Of a DNA stretch of 18,824 bases, positions 6,778 through 14,972 are shown piece after piece. Origin of the DNA: an uncultured Lachnospiraceae bacterium (GTDB taxonomy: Bacteria; Bacillota_A; Clostridia; Lachnospirales; Lachnospiraceae); NCBI GenBank assembly GCA_910577835.1, contig CAJTOU010000056.1:1-18824 (forward strand). Direction: 5' to 3'. The position numbers and the translations under genes were made by a program. The notes beneath the pieces are model-generated. The model was not told the DNA's origin. It ran no database searches and was given only the letters and a program-made list of their open reading frames with translations. Position 1 is the first letter of the stretch. Each line of letters starts with the position of its first letter.

Positions 6778-8536
6778 TCAACGGTTAGAGCTTACTTGGG
6801 TTGGAAAAGGCGAGAACCCGCAGGTTGAGCCTCGTATCCTGCTCCATGACCCGTCAAAGGATTATGGAGACCCGAACAGTGAAAATATGCTGATACATGG
6901 AGATAACCTTCTTGCACTGAAAGCACTGGAGCAGGAATATGCAGGAAAGGTCAAGTGTATCTATATCGATCCACCATATAATACAGGAGCAGCATTTGAA
7001 TATTATGACGATAATTTAGAGCATTCTATTTGGCTCCGCCTTATGAAATCACGTCTTGAAATCCTCCGAAATCTTTTAGCTGAAGATGGTTCTATCTGGA
7101 TTCAGATTGATGATGAGGAACAAGCCTACTTGAAAATTATATGTGATGAAGTTTTTGGACGAAATAACTTTATCAACATGATTTCTGTCAATATGAAGAA
7201 TGTTGCGGGTGCCTCTGGTGGCGGTGAAGATAAACGTTTAAAAAAGAATTGTGAATATATCTTAGCATATGCAAAAGAATATAGCCTACTTCCAGTATTT
7301 AATGGACCGTATCAATATACCGAGATGTCTGAACTCATTCAACAGTACCTTGACGAAGGAAAAAGCTGGAAATATACCACAGTATTGGTTGATCCTGGTG
7401 AAAAAGAATATATAGGATCAACAGTAGATGGAGAAGGAAATGAAATAAGAGTCTATGCAAGAAAAAATATCGTAACGATGTCAATAAATCAGATTGCACG
7501 GCGTGATGGAATTACTTCTAAGGAAGCATATAAAAAATATGGCATTAATGTTTTTAGGACAACTAATGCACAAACTTCTATAAGAAGTCGAGTGATGGCT
7601 TTTCGTAAAGAGAATAATATCACTGATTGTATTCTTTCAATAGAATATATACCACGCACTGGTAAAAACCGTGGTATCATATACGAACAATTTTACAAAG
7701 ATGACAAATGTAACTTGTTTGTTTGGTTGAGAGACACATCCGAGATAGTAAACGGCGAATTATACAAGAAAGATCTACAAGGAACATACTGGGATATGAA
7801 TGCATACATTAAAAATATAACGCACGAAGGTGGTGTAACATTTCCTAATGGAAAGAAGCCAGAACAGCTTGTTAGACAAATATTGGAGATGACTACCTCT
7901 CCTGGTGAACTTGTTCTTGACTCGTTTCTTGGTTCAGGAACCACAGCTGCAACAGCTCATAAGTTGGGTAGGCATTGGATTGGAATTGAAATGGGAAACC
8001 ACGCTTATAGCCATTGTATACCAAGATTACGCACTGTAATTGACGGAAAAGATAACAGTGGAATAACACCATCTGTGGACTGGCAAGGCGGCGGCGGATA
8101 CAAGTTCTACGAACTTGCACCTACCCTTATCGTCAAAGATAAATATGGCAATCCCGTATTTTCGGACAAGTATAATGCCGCCATGCTGACTGCGGCAGTA
8201 GCAAAAATCAACGGATTTTTCTATGCCCCAGATAAGGATGTATATTGGAAACAAGGTCGCAGTCAAGATAACAGCTATATCTATGTCACCACGCAATACC
8301 TGACTGCAGAAATGCTGGACAATATCTCCTGTGAAGTCAGCAGCATGGAGAACCTATTGATATGCGCTCCGGCTTTCGATATTGGTCTTAGTAAACGCTA
8401 TGACAATATCAATGTTCGTAAGATTCCGCAGTCTGTTCTTTCCAAGTGCGAATATGGTGTTGATAATTACAACCTTAATATTATAAATCCGCCAGAATTT
8501 GACGAAGACGAATGGGAGGATTGCGAAGATGCTTAA
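6770..8536 (+). CDS. mod: Type III-like N6-adenine DNA methyltransferase (Mod)
   Basis: A 588-residue beta-class methyltransferase. The catalytic motif IV, DPPYNTG, is at 67-73, and the S-adenosylmethionine-binding motif I (DSFLGSGTT, 384-392) comes later: the permuted order typical of type III Mod and related enzymes. Between them (about 130-345) lies a variable region expected to carry target recognition; about 200 residues follow motif I. The N-terminal segment NMLIHGDNLLALKAL is typical of type III Mod proteins. It should methylate adenine in an asymmetric site and guide the Res partner. ATG 6770 is chosen for GGAGG nine bases upstream. It overlaps both neighbours by eight bases (upstream small gene, downstream Res). 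Slightly shorter than EcoP15I Mod. Confidence 0.87.
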   Translation: MANQRLELTWVGKGENPQVEPRILLHDPSKDYGDPNSENMLIHGDNLLALKALEQEYAGKVKCIYIDPPYNTGAAFEYYDDNLEHSIWLRLMKSRLEILRNLLAEDGSIWIQIDDEEQAYLKIICDEVFGRNNFINMISVNMKNVAGASGGGEDKRLKKNCEYILAYAKEYSLLPVFNGPYQYTEMSELIQQYLDEGKSWKYTTVLVDPGEKEYIGSTVDGEGNEIRVYARKNIVTMSINQIARRDGITSKEAYKKYGINVFRTTNAQTSIRSRVMAFRKENNITDCILSIEYIPRTGKNRGIIYEQFYKDDKCNLFVWLRDTSEIVNGELYKKDLQGTYWDMNAYIKNITHEGGVTFPNGKKPEQLVRQILEMTTSPGELVLDSFLGSGTTAATAHKLGRHWIGIEMGNHAYSHCIPRLRTVIDGKDNSGITPSVDWQGGGGYKFYELAPTLIVKDKYGNPVFSDKYNAAMLTAAVAKINGFFYAPDKDVYWKQGRSQDNSYIYVTTQYLTAEMLDNISCEVSSMENLLICAPAFDIGLSKRYDNINVRKIPQSVLSKCEYGVDNYNLNIINPPEFDEDEWEDCEDA

Positions 8537-11312
8537 AGAACCATATACAGAAAAATTTTATACCTACCACTCAAAATATATCAGCAATATCCTCGCCCTG
8601 CGTCCGCCGCAGCATGAAAGCCTTGAAATTTTTGCACATCTATGCGATGTGCTTTCTCTCTCTAAAGAACCAGACTTGAATGAGGAATTAAAAGCTGTCA
8701 ATAAATTGTTCCCCACACTCAGCAGCTTTGAACGTGATTTCCCATCTTTTTGCTTTGCATTGGCAACTGGAATCGGGAAAACCCGGCTAATGGGCGCTTG
8801 CATTGCCTATCTCCGCTATGAAAAGGGAATCAAAAACTTCTTCGTTATGGCACCCAATCTCACCATCTATAACAAGCTGAAAGACGATTTGGGTAATCCG
8901 GCAAACAAGAAGTATATTTTCCGTGGTTTGGACAAGTTTTCCAATCCTCCCCGAATCATTGATGGGGACAACTATGCCGATTTTCGGCAGGGGACTTTCG
9001 GTATCAATGATGTTGTTATCAATGTGTTTAATATTGCAAAACTAAACTCCGACAGCAAGGTAGTAAATGGCGCACCTGCCCGCATCAAGCGTTTGAATGA
9101 GGTGCTTGGAGAATCCTATTTCTCCTATCTCCAGTCCTTGCCTGACCTTTGCATTTTTATGGATGAGAGCCATCACTACCATGCTGATAAAAGTTTTGAA
9201 GTCATCAACGAACTTAAGCCTATTCTTGGCGTGGAATTAACTGCCACTCCCCAAATTCAAAAAGGTGCGAAAAAAGTGGACTTTAAAAATGTAGTTTACG
9301 AATATTCCCTTGCTCATGCTTTAAATGACGGAAAGTATGTAAAGGTTCCTGCTGTCTTTACCCGAAAAGATTTTAGACCAGAGGAATATACCTCGGATCA
9401 ACTTGACCGTGAAAAACTAAATGATGGTATCCGTTTGCACGAAGAAACCAAAAGCCACTTGGAAGTCTATGCCCGTACACATGGTAAACCTATCATAAAG
9501 CCATTTGTCTTAGTTGTGGCAAAGGATACCATCCACTCAAAGCAGATATATGAATATATAACCTCTCATGATTTCTTTGGAGGATATTACAGCAATAAAG
9601 TGATTGAAATCAACTCATCACAGCGTGGTGCAGAAAAGGACGAAAACATACAACAATTACTCTCTCTCGAAAAAGAGGGCAATACCATTGAAATCGTTAT
9701 CCATGTAAATATGTTGAAAGAGGGTTGGGATGTAACAAACCTTTATACTATCATTCCTTTGAGGGCTTCTGCATCCGAAACATTAACCGAGCAAACGATT
9801 GGTCGAGGTCTTAGACTTCCCTATGGTATTCGTACTAATGTGGAAGAAGTTGACCGGCTCTCTATTGTCAGTCATGATAAATATGAGGCAATTATTCATC
9901 TGGCAAATGATCCAAACTCCCTTGTTCGTAAAGTGTACTATATTGAAGCATCAAAACCGGAATGGAAGGACGAACAGCATGAAACGGTTGAATTGCCGAC
10001 TGCTTATGATGACATTACCACTGATTACAGTTTTACAGAGCAGTTGGCATTTGACCTTGAACCCCAGGTTACATCAATAAACACACCCGAACACAAACCA
10101 ACCGAGCAAGCTGTAGAAGTTGCTAAATTTGTTACCAAATTCACTTCTCAATCCGTATTGGATTTAAACAGACAGATTAAAACCTTTGATGCTATCCATG
10201 ACGAGGAAACGAGAACTTTTGTACAAAACACAGTTGTTGCTGAAACAATCCGCCAATTTCCAGAAATGGCTTCCAAAAAAGAGGAAGTAAGTCGGATTGT
10301 CGAAAAAGCTATCGACACCTGTGTGCAGGCACTGACCAGCAAAGTAATCCCTATTCCTCAGACAATTATCCAACCCTTTACGGAAATTAAGCAGGGGTTC
10401 TATGATTTTAAGCTTAATACCACAAGCCTGAATTGGCATCCTTCCGATGATACCCTCATTGGCACAGAACTCCAAGAAGGCGGAAAAACTTTTGAATATG
10501 AGTCCGATTTCAAAGCAATAGCCACTGTTGACACTGCCGAGAACGAGGTGATCCGTCATATCGTTGTTCATGATAATGTTGATTATATGGCTTGTAGGGA
10601 TCTCCTCTATTCTCTTATGAATGATGCCAAACTGCACTTTTTGTCATACCTGACTTTAGAGGAAACAGAGAAAGTAATCCGTGACCGACAAAAAACGCTG
10701 GCAGATATTATCTACTCACAGATGAACCAGCATTTCTACAAGGAGGAAATTAAATTCCGCGCTTCTGAAATGCGTCCTTTCTCGCAGTTGGAAATCGGAT
10801 ATGGAGGCAAGTATAAATCAGATGAGATTTATGATTTACGTGCTAATATTCCTGCCAGTGAAGTAAGGAAAAAAATATTCAACGGTTTTACAAAGGCTTG
10901 TCATACACTTTATAAGTTTGACAGCGATACAGAACGTAAATTTGCTATCGTCTTGGAAAACGATAAAACCGTTCAGAAATGGCTTCGCCCTGCCCCAAAG
11001 CAATTTAATATTTACTATGGTTCAGGAGGTGTCAGACGTTATGAGCCTGACTTCATCGTTGAAACAGAAACAGGCATCTTTATGGTTGAAACCAAAGCAA
11101 GCAACGAAACTGATGATACCATTGTTCAGGAAAAAGCAAAGGCAGCCACCGAATACTGCAAAGCTGTGACGGAGTGGAACTTGAAAAATGGCGGAAAACC
11201 ATGGGCGTATGCCATTATTGCCCATGACGAAGTACGTTTGAATTCCAGTTTTAATCATTTGATGGCGTACAGAACTGCATTTGAGCAGTTGTCCTTTGAT
11301 GCAAGCCAGTAA
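8529..11312 (+). CDS. res: Type III-like restriction subunit (Res): helicase plus nuclease
   Basis: A 927-residue protein. Walker A ATGIGKT at 79-85, DESH at 212-215, ELTATPQ shortly after, and TIGRGLRLPYG (motif VI) define an SF2 helicase of the ResIII family. Near the C-terminus YEPDFIVE ... FMVETKAS gives a PD-(D/E)xK nuclease: P840-D841, E854, K856. This is the layout of type III Res proteins, which use ATP hydrolysis to communicate along DNA between unmethylated sites and then cut. The key residues all appear intact. The start ATG 8529 overlaps the Mod stop by eight bases, with GGGAGGA upstream. Last gene of the operon; followed by a hairpin. Confidence 0.87.
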   Translation: MLKEPYTEKFYTYHSKYISNILALRPPQHESLEIFAHLCDVLSLSKEPDLNEELKAVNKLFPTLSSFERDFPSFCFALATGIGKTRLMGACIAYLRYEKGIKNFFVMAPNLTIYNKLKDDLGNPANKKYIFRGLDKFSNPPRIIDGDNYADFRQGTFGINDVVINVFNIAKLNSDSKVVNGAPARIKRLNEVLGESYFSYLQSLPDLCIFMDESHHYHADKSFEVINELKPILGVELTATPQIQKGAKKVDFKNVVYEYSLAHALNDGKYVKVPAVFTRKDFRPEEYTSDQLDREKLNDGIRLHEETKSHLEVYARTHGKPIIKPFVLVVAKDTIHSKQIYEYITSHDFFGGYYSNKVIEINSSQRGAEKDENIQQLLSLEKEGNTIEIVIHVNMLKEGWDVTNLYTIIPLRASASETLTEQTIGRGLRLPYGIRTNVEEVDRLSIVSHDKYEAIIHLANDPNSLVRKVYYIEASKPEWKDEQHETVELPTAYDDITTDYSFTEQLAFDLEPQVTSINTPEHKPTEQAVEVAKFVTKFTSQSVLDLNRQIKTFDAIHDEETRTFVQNTVVAETIRQFPEMASKKEEVSRIVEKAIDTCVQALTSKVIPIPQTIIQPFTEIKQGFYDFKLNTTSLNWHPSDDTLIGTELQEGGKTFEYESDFKAIATVDTAENEVIRHIVVHDNVDYMACRDLLYSLMNDAKLHFLSYLTLEETEKVIRDRQKTLADIIYSQMNQHFYKEEIKFRASEMRPFSQLEIGYGGKYKSDEIYDLRANIPASEVRKKIFNGFTKACHTLYKFDSDTERKFAIVLENDKTVQKWLRPAPKQFNIYYGSGGVRRYEPDFIVETETGIFMVETKASNETDDTIVQEKAKAATEYCKAVTEWNLKNGGKPWAYAIIAHDEVRLNSSFNHLMAYRTAFEQLSFDASQ

Positions 11313-11319
11313 ACATCAA

Positions 11320-11520
11320 TCATGCCAGCAGAGTATTTTCTGCTGGCATGAAATCATCTAAGCGATAACAGATATCCTTTAATATTTCATATACTTTCAC
11401 TGTTATATACAAAAATCCATTAGAAGAAACGCTTTTGGTGATAGGAATTTCCACTCCTGAATCACGTTCTTGCAATCTTGGTAGCGGAGTGCAAAAATCT
11501 ATCTTAACTCCATCTGACAT
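11320..11520 (-). CDS. Small hypothetical protein, last gene of the mobilisation module
   Basis: A 66-residue ORF (starts MSDGVKIDFCTPLPRL) overlapping the end of the upstream membrane protein gene by 17 bases, so it is probably translationally coupled; no good binding site of its own is visible. It has no membrane segment or recognised domain. Its final ten codons lie inside the terminator hairpin at 11321-11350, so the C-terminus MPAENTLLA is shaped by that structure. Its position at the end of a same-strand gene run favours a real gene, but it is unrecognised. Confidence 0.5.
   Translation of the reverse strand: MSDGVKIDFCTPLPRLQERDSGVEIPITKSVSSNGFLYITVKVYEILKDICYRLDDFMPAENTLLA
11321..11350. 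terminator. Hairpin between convergent res and the mobilisation operon
   Basis: Perfect 11-bp stem CATGCCAGCAG/CTGCTGGCATG (11321-11331 with 11340-11350), loop of eight. It begins eight bases after the Res stop on the plus strand and covers the last codons of the minus-strand gene. T tracts are weak on both sides, so it may act as a bidirectional barrier between converging transcripts. Confidence 0.55.
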
Positions 11521-12469
11521 TCTTACAGCCTTTTACATACCATCTGATGGCAACATACACCATTTGTACCACAAACAGAATAACCATAAGATTCCATTTT
11601 ATAAATTCTTTTAACCACTCTCCAAAATATAGAACAACTGCCAAACTGACCGCTGCGACTATAACACTGATTATATCTAAGCAGTTCTTTTGATATAGTT
11701 CTTTCCATTTAATTATACAAAAAAATACAATCATTACTGCTCCAATCGCAGTGCCTCCAACGATAAGCAATAGAAATATCCAATAAGCAATCATTGCTAT
11801 CCTCTCATTTGGTATCCATTTTGCTGCCTGTACAATATACTTCCCTTTCACTATCAGCCATTCCGCCAGAGTATATATCCCATTCCATATTGTCAGAAAA
11901 AACGCCTTACAATCGTTTATAAACACCTCTGTCTGTATTGCAGTAAAAATCATTACTAATAAGAAATATAATAGAAATCCTGTGATTGTCATATGATACA
12001 TTGCTATTTTCACCTGATATTTTCTATCTAGCTTCCCCTTATGTTGCTCATATCTGTCCTTTGCCTTTTGGTAAGCGATTTTGTCACATTTCCTGCATTT
12101 TTCATAAAGAACTCGTTTTTCAACTGATATTTCCACTGTTTTCTGATGTGTTTCTGCATAATACTTTTCCTGCTCCGCCTTCACAACACTATCTTGAAGT
12201 TTCCTGATGGCGCTTTCGGCTCTTTCCAGCTTCTTTTTCTCGTTCTGCAACAATTCGTTTTTTCGCTTCAAGTCGTTCTTTAATGCTTGAATATTCTCTG
12301 CTTTGTTCTCGCTGTTGATTTTCTCGTTTAATTTCAGAGATTCGCTTAACTGCCTCTGTAATTCCGTTATCACCTCGTCCTTCTGTTCCGTTTCTTTCTG
12401 CATATCTTCCAGCAGTTCCAAAAGTTCCTGTATCTGTTCGTCTTGCCTTGAGATTACGAATTCGTTCAT
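11504..12469 (-). CDS. Membrane-anchored coiled-coil protein of mobilisation module
   Basis: A 321-residue protein. Residues 1-110 are a long heptad-like coiled coil rich in E, Q, K and L; a CRKC pair is at about 125-128; four hydrophobic membrane segments follow at roughly 157-178, 224-253, 263-283 and 292-311. From memory this resembles proteins annotated DUF6040 next to MobA/MobL relaxases in Lachnospiraceae; the name is uncertain. Start ATG 12469 has GAGGGGTG close upstream. Its first 280 bases overlap the relaxase frame, and it is in the same frame as the upstream 119-residue coiled-coil gene, separated from it by one stop codon. It might tether the relaxosome to the membrane (inference). 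Confidence 0.7.
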   Translation of the reverse strand: MNEFVISRQDEQIQELLELLEDMQKETEQKDEVITELQRQLSESLKLNEKINSENKAENIQALKNDLKRKNELLQNEKKKLERAESAIRKLQDSVVKAEQEKYYAETHQKTVEISVEKRVLYEKCRKCDKIAYQKAKDRYEQHKGKLDRKYQVKIAMYHMTITGFLLYFLLVMIFTAIQTEVFINDCKAFFLTIWNGIYTLAEWLIVKGKYIVQAAKWIPNERIAMIAYWIFLLLIVGGTAIGAVMIVFFCIIKWKELYQKNCLDIISVIVAAVSLAVVLYFGEWLKEFIKWNLMVILFVVQMVYVAIRWYVKGCKNVRWS

Positions 12470-13910
12470 CTACACCCCTCACTTTCTCTATCTGTTTTCG
12501 AGTTTCTGCCATTCTATATTCTGTTTCTGCAAGACGGCGTTCTCTCTGTTGAGTTTCCCTGCTAATTCTTTCCATTGCTGATTTTCTGTTTCCAGTTCCT
12601 TGATCCTGCTGTCCTGCTTTTCCAAAACAAACAACATTTCTTCTGTACTTGGTAATATCTTCAACTGCTCTTGCAGCTCGCTGTTTAATTTCTGCAACTC
12701 TTTGTTCTGTTCCTGACACCTTATTAACTGCACATCCCGATTTTGCATTTCCTGAAACATTTCTGCCACAATCTCCTGCTGCTTCTCGATTTGATTTATC
12801 ATATCCTCCATTATGGGAATAACCTCCCTGCTTTCTTCTAATGTCATATAATCTCTCCTTCCATCTCTGCATTACCCCCGCAGCATTTCTTATTAATATC
12901 TGTATCTTTTGCAAAATCGCATTTTGCCTTATAATAATGTGATTTTCCTCTATTTTCCATGATGGCGCATCTCCTGTTCCGTCTTGATACTTTCTTTCGA
13001 TCTTTCTTGCATCTGCCCCTTCATGAATCGTTGGAATCGCAATCTTTCCTTGACGCTGATAAGAACGATGGTCAATCTGCTGCTCTTTTGGTAAATGCAG
13101 ATTACATTCTTTCGCCCATTCACTTCGCCATAATTCACAATTCTTAGGACTGTTCCATCCTGTTGCATCTGTAAGTTCCCGCTTCCATTGCTTTCGGTTT
13201 CGGGAATCCAATTTCTGATTCCCCTCAGCGTCTATAAGCGGCATACGGATTCCATGTCGTTCTGGATTCTTTTTATCCTGCCACCAATTCGGATGAGCAG
13301 TATCTATGACAACCTCTCCACGGTCATCTTTCATAAATGACCAGTCCTTTACTTCTTTGTTTCCCCACGTATGGTCTGTCTTAAATGGGCGCATAGTAAC
13401 CAATAAGTGAACATGGGGATTTCCATCGTCCTTATCATGGATACTCCAATCAGCACACATTCCTTTTGCTACAAAATTTCTCTGAATATAATCTGTTGTG
13501 TATGCAATCTGTTCCTGCCTGCCCCATTCTTTTGGGAGAGCAAATTCAAATGACCTTCCAAGCTGTGCGTCAGAATCCTTCTCAACCTTTAGGACTTCAT
13601 TCCATAACTTCTGTTTTCGATAGGTCAGTTTAAATTTTTCTAATGCTGTCGTTTTATCCTCTGCCCTCTTATAACGAACAGATTTTATAAAACCCTTTAT
13701 CGTTTCTTCTGGAACTTCCGCCCATTCCGGCGGCGCATTTTCACACATCATAAGCTGCGTATAGACAACTTCCTTTTTTGATGTATAATAGCTTACTCTG
13801 CCAGTTTCCTCATTCTTCATGACATCTCCATTCAAATAAGCCGATGCTGATATGACAGATTTTCCTTTACTTCTTCCGATAATCTTGACTGTAAAATGAA
13901 AGATAGCCAT
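12189..13910 (-). CDS. MobA/MobL-family relaxase (MOBQ)
   Basis: A 573-residue relaxase. The N-terminus MAIFHFTVKIIGRSKGKS..SASAYLNG places Tyr25 at the position of the nicking tyrosine of RSF1010 MobA; HDKDDGNPHVH supplies H158, H166 and H168, the metal-binding HUH histidines. It would nick oriT, become covalently linked to the 5' end and pilot the strand into the recipient. The recognised domain ends near residue 350. The rest is Arg/Gly/Glu-rich and is encoded over two other genes in another frame, so the true C-terminus is uncertain. ATG 13910 was chosen because AAGGAGA precedes it; the frame runs 15 codons further upstream without a site. A matching IncQ-type oriT lies 300 bp upstream. 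No coupling protein or type IV secretion genes are in the window, so the element is mobilizable rather than self-transferring here. Confidence 0.85.
   Translation of the reverse strand: MAIFHFTVKIIGRSKGKSVISASAYLNGDVMKNEETGRVSYYTSKKEVVYTQLMMCENAPPEWAEVPEETIKGFIKSVRYKRAEDKTTALEKFKLTYRKQKLWNEVLKVEKDSDAQLGRSFEFALPKEWGRQEQIAYTTDYIQRNFVAKGMCADWSIHDKDDGNPHVHLLVTMRPFKTDHTWGNKEVKDWSFMKDDRGEVVIDTAHPNWWQDKKNPERHGIRMPLIDAEGNQKLDSRNRKQWKRELTDATGWNSPKNCELWRSEWAKECNLHLPKEQQIDHRSYQRQGKIAIPTIHEGADARKIERKYQDGTGDAPSWKIEENHIIIRQNAILQKIQILIRNAAGVMQRWKERLYDIRRKQGGYSHNGGYDKSNREAAGDCGRNVSGNAKSGCAVNKVSGTEQRVAEIKQRAARAVEDITKYRRNVVCFGKAGQQDQGTGNRKSAMERISRETQQRERRLAETEYRMAETRKQIEKVRGVDERIRNLKARRTDTGTFGTAGRYAERNGTEGRGDNGITEAVKRISEIKRENQQREQSREYSSIKERLEAKKRIVAEREKEAGKSRKRHQETSR
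12488..12847 (-). CDS. Coiled-coil protein nested within the relaxase frame
   Basis: A 119-residue ORF with AAGGAG eight bases before ATG. The product (MTLEESREVIPIMEDMINQ...) is almost wholly coiled coil: strings of Q/E/K/L with regular hydrophobic spacing and no membrane segment. It lies completely inside the relaxase gene in a different frame, and its composition is more protein-like than the relaxase frame over the same bases. One stop codon and 18 bases separate it from the in-frame 321-residue gene, so the two could once have been a single protein. Function unknown; probably a relaxosome accessory. Confidence 0.6.
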   Translation of the reverse strand: MTLEESREVIPIMEDMINQIEKQQEIVAEMFQEMQNRDVQLIRCQEQNKELQKLNSELQEQLKILPSTEEMLFVLEKQDSRIKELETENQQWKELAGKLNRENAVLQKQNIEWQKLENR

Positions 13911-14310
13911 AGTTTCTTTCTCCTTGCCATATTTGGCGACTGCTGCGAGGGTCAAATACCCTTCACATATTTGATGTATTTGCGCTCTGCTGTATCACAA
14001 GTTTGATGCTCCATTTCTTGCAGTGAAGCAAGACTAGTAAAATATTTGCAAAAGTACGCTCTCTGCGTAAGAGTGCCTCCTGCGGCATGAGCAGGTCTCC
14101 ATGAAATGGCGCGATCCAACTGCGCAAGTTGGTCTGCATGAAATGCCCGCCGACGGAACGAGCCCGGCAAGCAAAGCGCAGACCGGTTGCCGCTTGCGGT
14201 AAACTTATAAAGACGACCTCTGGTTGTCTATAAGTGCGCCCTTCCTAAAAACATGGAAGGGATTAGAAAACCTAACCCCTCCGCCATTACACTTCCTACG
14301 CTTCAGGAAC
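13911..14310. other. Non-coding transfer-origin region
   Basis: A 400-bp stretch without a convincing gene, more GC-rich than its surroundings between about 14050 and 14250. It contains successive hairpins: TACGC/GCGTA (14056-14070), CCTGC/GCAGG (14080-14096), CCAACT/AGTTGG (14116-14132), and the oriT inverted repeat. A roughly 20-bp motif centred on ATGAAATG occurs twice (about 14095-14113 and 14131-14150). These are likely binding sites for the MobC-like protein or other relaxosome proteins. Confidence 0.55.
14211..14243 (+). other. oriT: oriT with IncQ/RSF1010-type nic site
   Basis: Inverted repeat AGACGACC-TCT-GGTTGTCT (14211-14229, one mismatch that is a G-U type pair) is followed after one base by TAAGTGCGCCCTT (14231-14243). 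TAAGTGCG|CCCT is the nic sequence of RSF1010 and its MOBQ relatives, and the hairpin just upstream is in the same place as in that oriT. By analogy the nick falls between 14238 and 14239 on the plus strand. The relaxase gene next to it belongs to the matching family. Confidence 0.85.
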
Positions 14311-14601
14311 CTATTCCTCCTGCATTGCCTTGGAAAAATATTTTCCATTGGCTTCTTGTTTCTTTAAAAAACTTATCAGCTTTGGAATATCTTCTTCCTC
14401 AATCGGACAGCCAAGCACCGATTCCACTGCCCCACCAATCACACAAAGCCTGTGGGTACGTTTCTTGCTCTCCTCTGCTTTCTGACGCTTCTGCAATTCT
14501 CTTTTCTGTGCTGCATACCGCTTTGCTTTTTCAAGACTTTCCTGCTCACGTTTTTCCATTTCCATTAATCGCTCTTCATAACTTTTTGTTGTTCTACTCA
14601 T
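14311..14601 (-). CDS. DUF3847-like mobilisation accessory protein
   Basis: A 96-residue protein: a basic/acidic coiled coil (SYEERLMEMEKREQESLEKA...KRQKAEESKKRTHRL) followed by a compact end (CVIGGAVESVLGCPIEEEDIPKLISFLKKQE). From memory this pattern matches DUF3847 proteins found beside MobA/MobL relaxases. The inner ATG at 14601 is preferred: AGGAAG lies at a proper distance and the ATG overlaps the MobC-like stop by eight bases (ATGAGTAG), implying coupling. It lies between the MobC-like gene and oriT. Probably a relaxosome component. Confidence 0.7.
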   Translation of the reverse strand: MSRTTKSYEERLMEMEKREQESLEKAKRYAAQKRELQKRQKAEESKKRTHRLCVIGGAVESVLGCPIEEEDIPKLISFLKKQEANGKYFSKAMQEE

Positions 14602-14968
14602 CCGCTTCATTCTTCCTTTCTAATCCATCAAACAGTTCCAAAATCATCCTAAGAGATTCTAATACTTCCAAATCAAGTTCTTCTGATTTCGATACTTCCT
14701 GCAAATGCTTATTAACAACTGCCAGCTTCTTTCTCATTACATCAAAGGTTTTCACGTTTCCAAAAGTGACCACTTTCTGATGCAGACAACTCTGTATAAA
14801 AAAGTCTGCTCTTGCCAACCCTGACAACGCAATCCGATCATCTAATAATTGCTTTTCTTCTGGCGTCACTCGGAAATTAACGATTGTATTCCTTTTTCGA
14901 TTCTTCTCATTCTTTTTCTTAGGAGAAACACCCGATACAAGCGTATCTCGTCTGTAGATTTTCGCCAT
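14594..14968 (-). CDS. MobC-like relaxosome DNA-binding protein
   Basis: A 124-residue protein with a basic N-terminus and a ribbon-helix-helix-type core (NTIVNFRVTPEEKQLLDDRI..SGLARADFFIQSCLHQKV, about 27-65), as in plasmid MobC proteins that bind next to nic and help the relaxase open the strands. The C-terminal half is helical (KSEELDLEVLESLRMILELF). ATG 14968 is preceded by GGGAGG; the frame extends 15 codons upstream but without a binding site. It starts four bases after the stop of the DUF5348-like gene and overlaps the next gene. Confidence 0.75.
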   Translation of the reverse strand: MAKIYRRDTLVSGVSPKKKNEKNRKRNTIVNFRVTPEEKQLLDDRIALSGLARADFFIQSCLHQKVVTFGNVKTFDVMRKKLAVVNKHLQEVSKSEELDLEVLESLRMILELFDGLERKNEADE

Positions 14969-14972
14969 TCTT

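Noticed and set aside
3394..11312. A full DISARM or BREX system around the SNF2 helicase
   Set aside because: No DrmA, DrmB, DrmC, BrxC/PglY, PglZ or BrxL-like gene is present; Mod and Res show type III layout.
13952..14170. A 72-codon minus-strand ORF across the oriT region
   Set aside because: No ribosome binding site; the sequence is explained by hairpins and repeats of the transfer origin and the peptide has an odd Arg/Ala/Cys composition.
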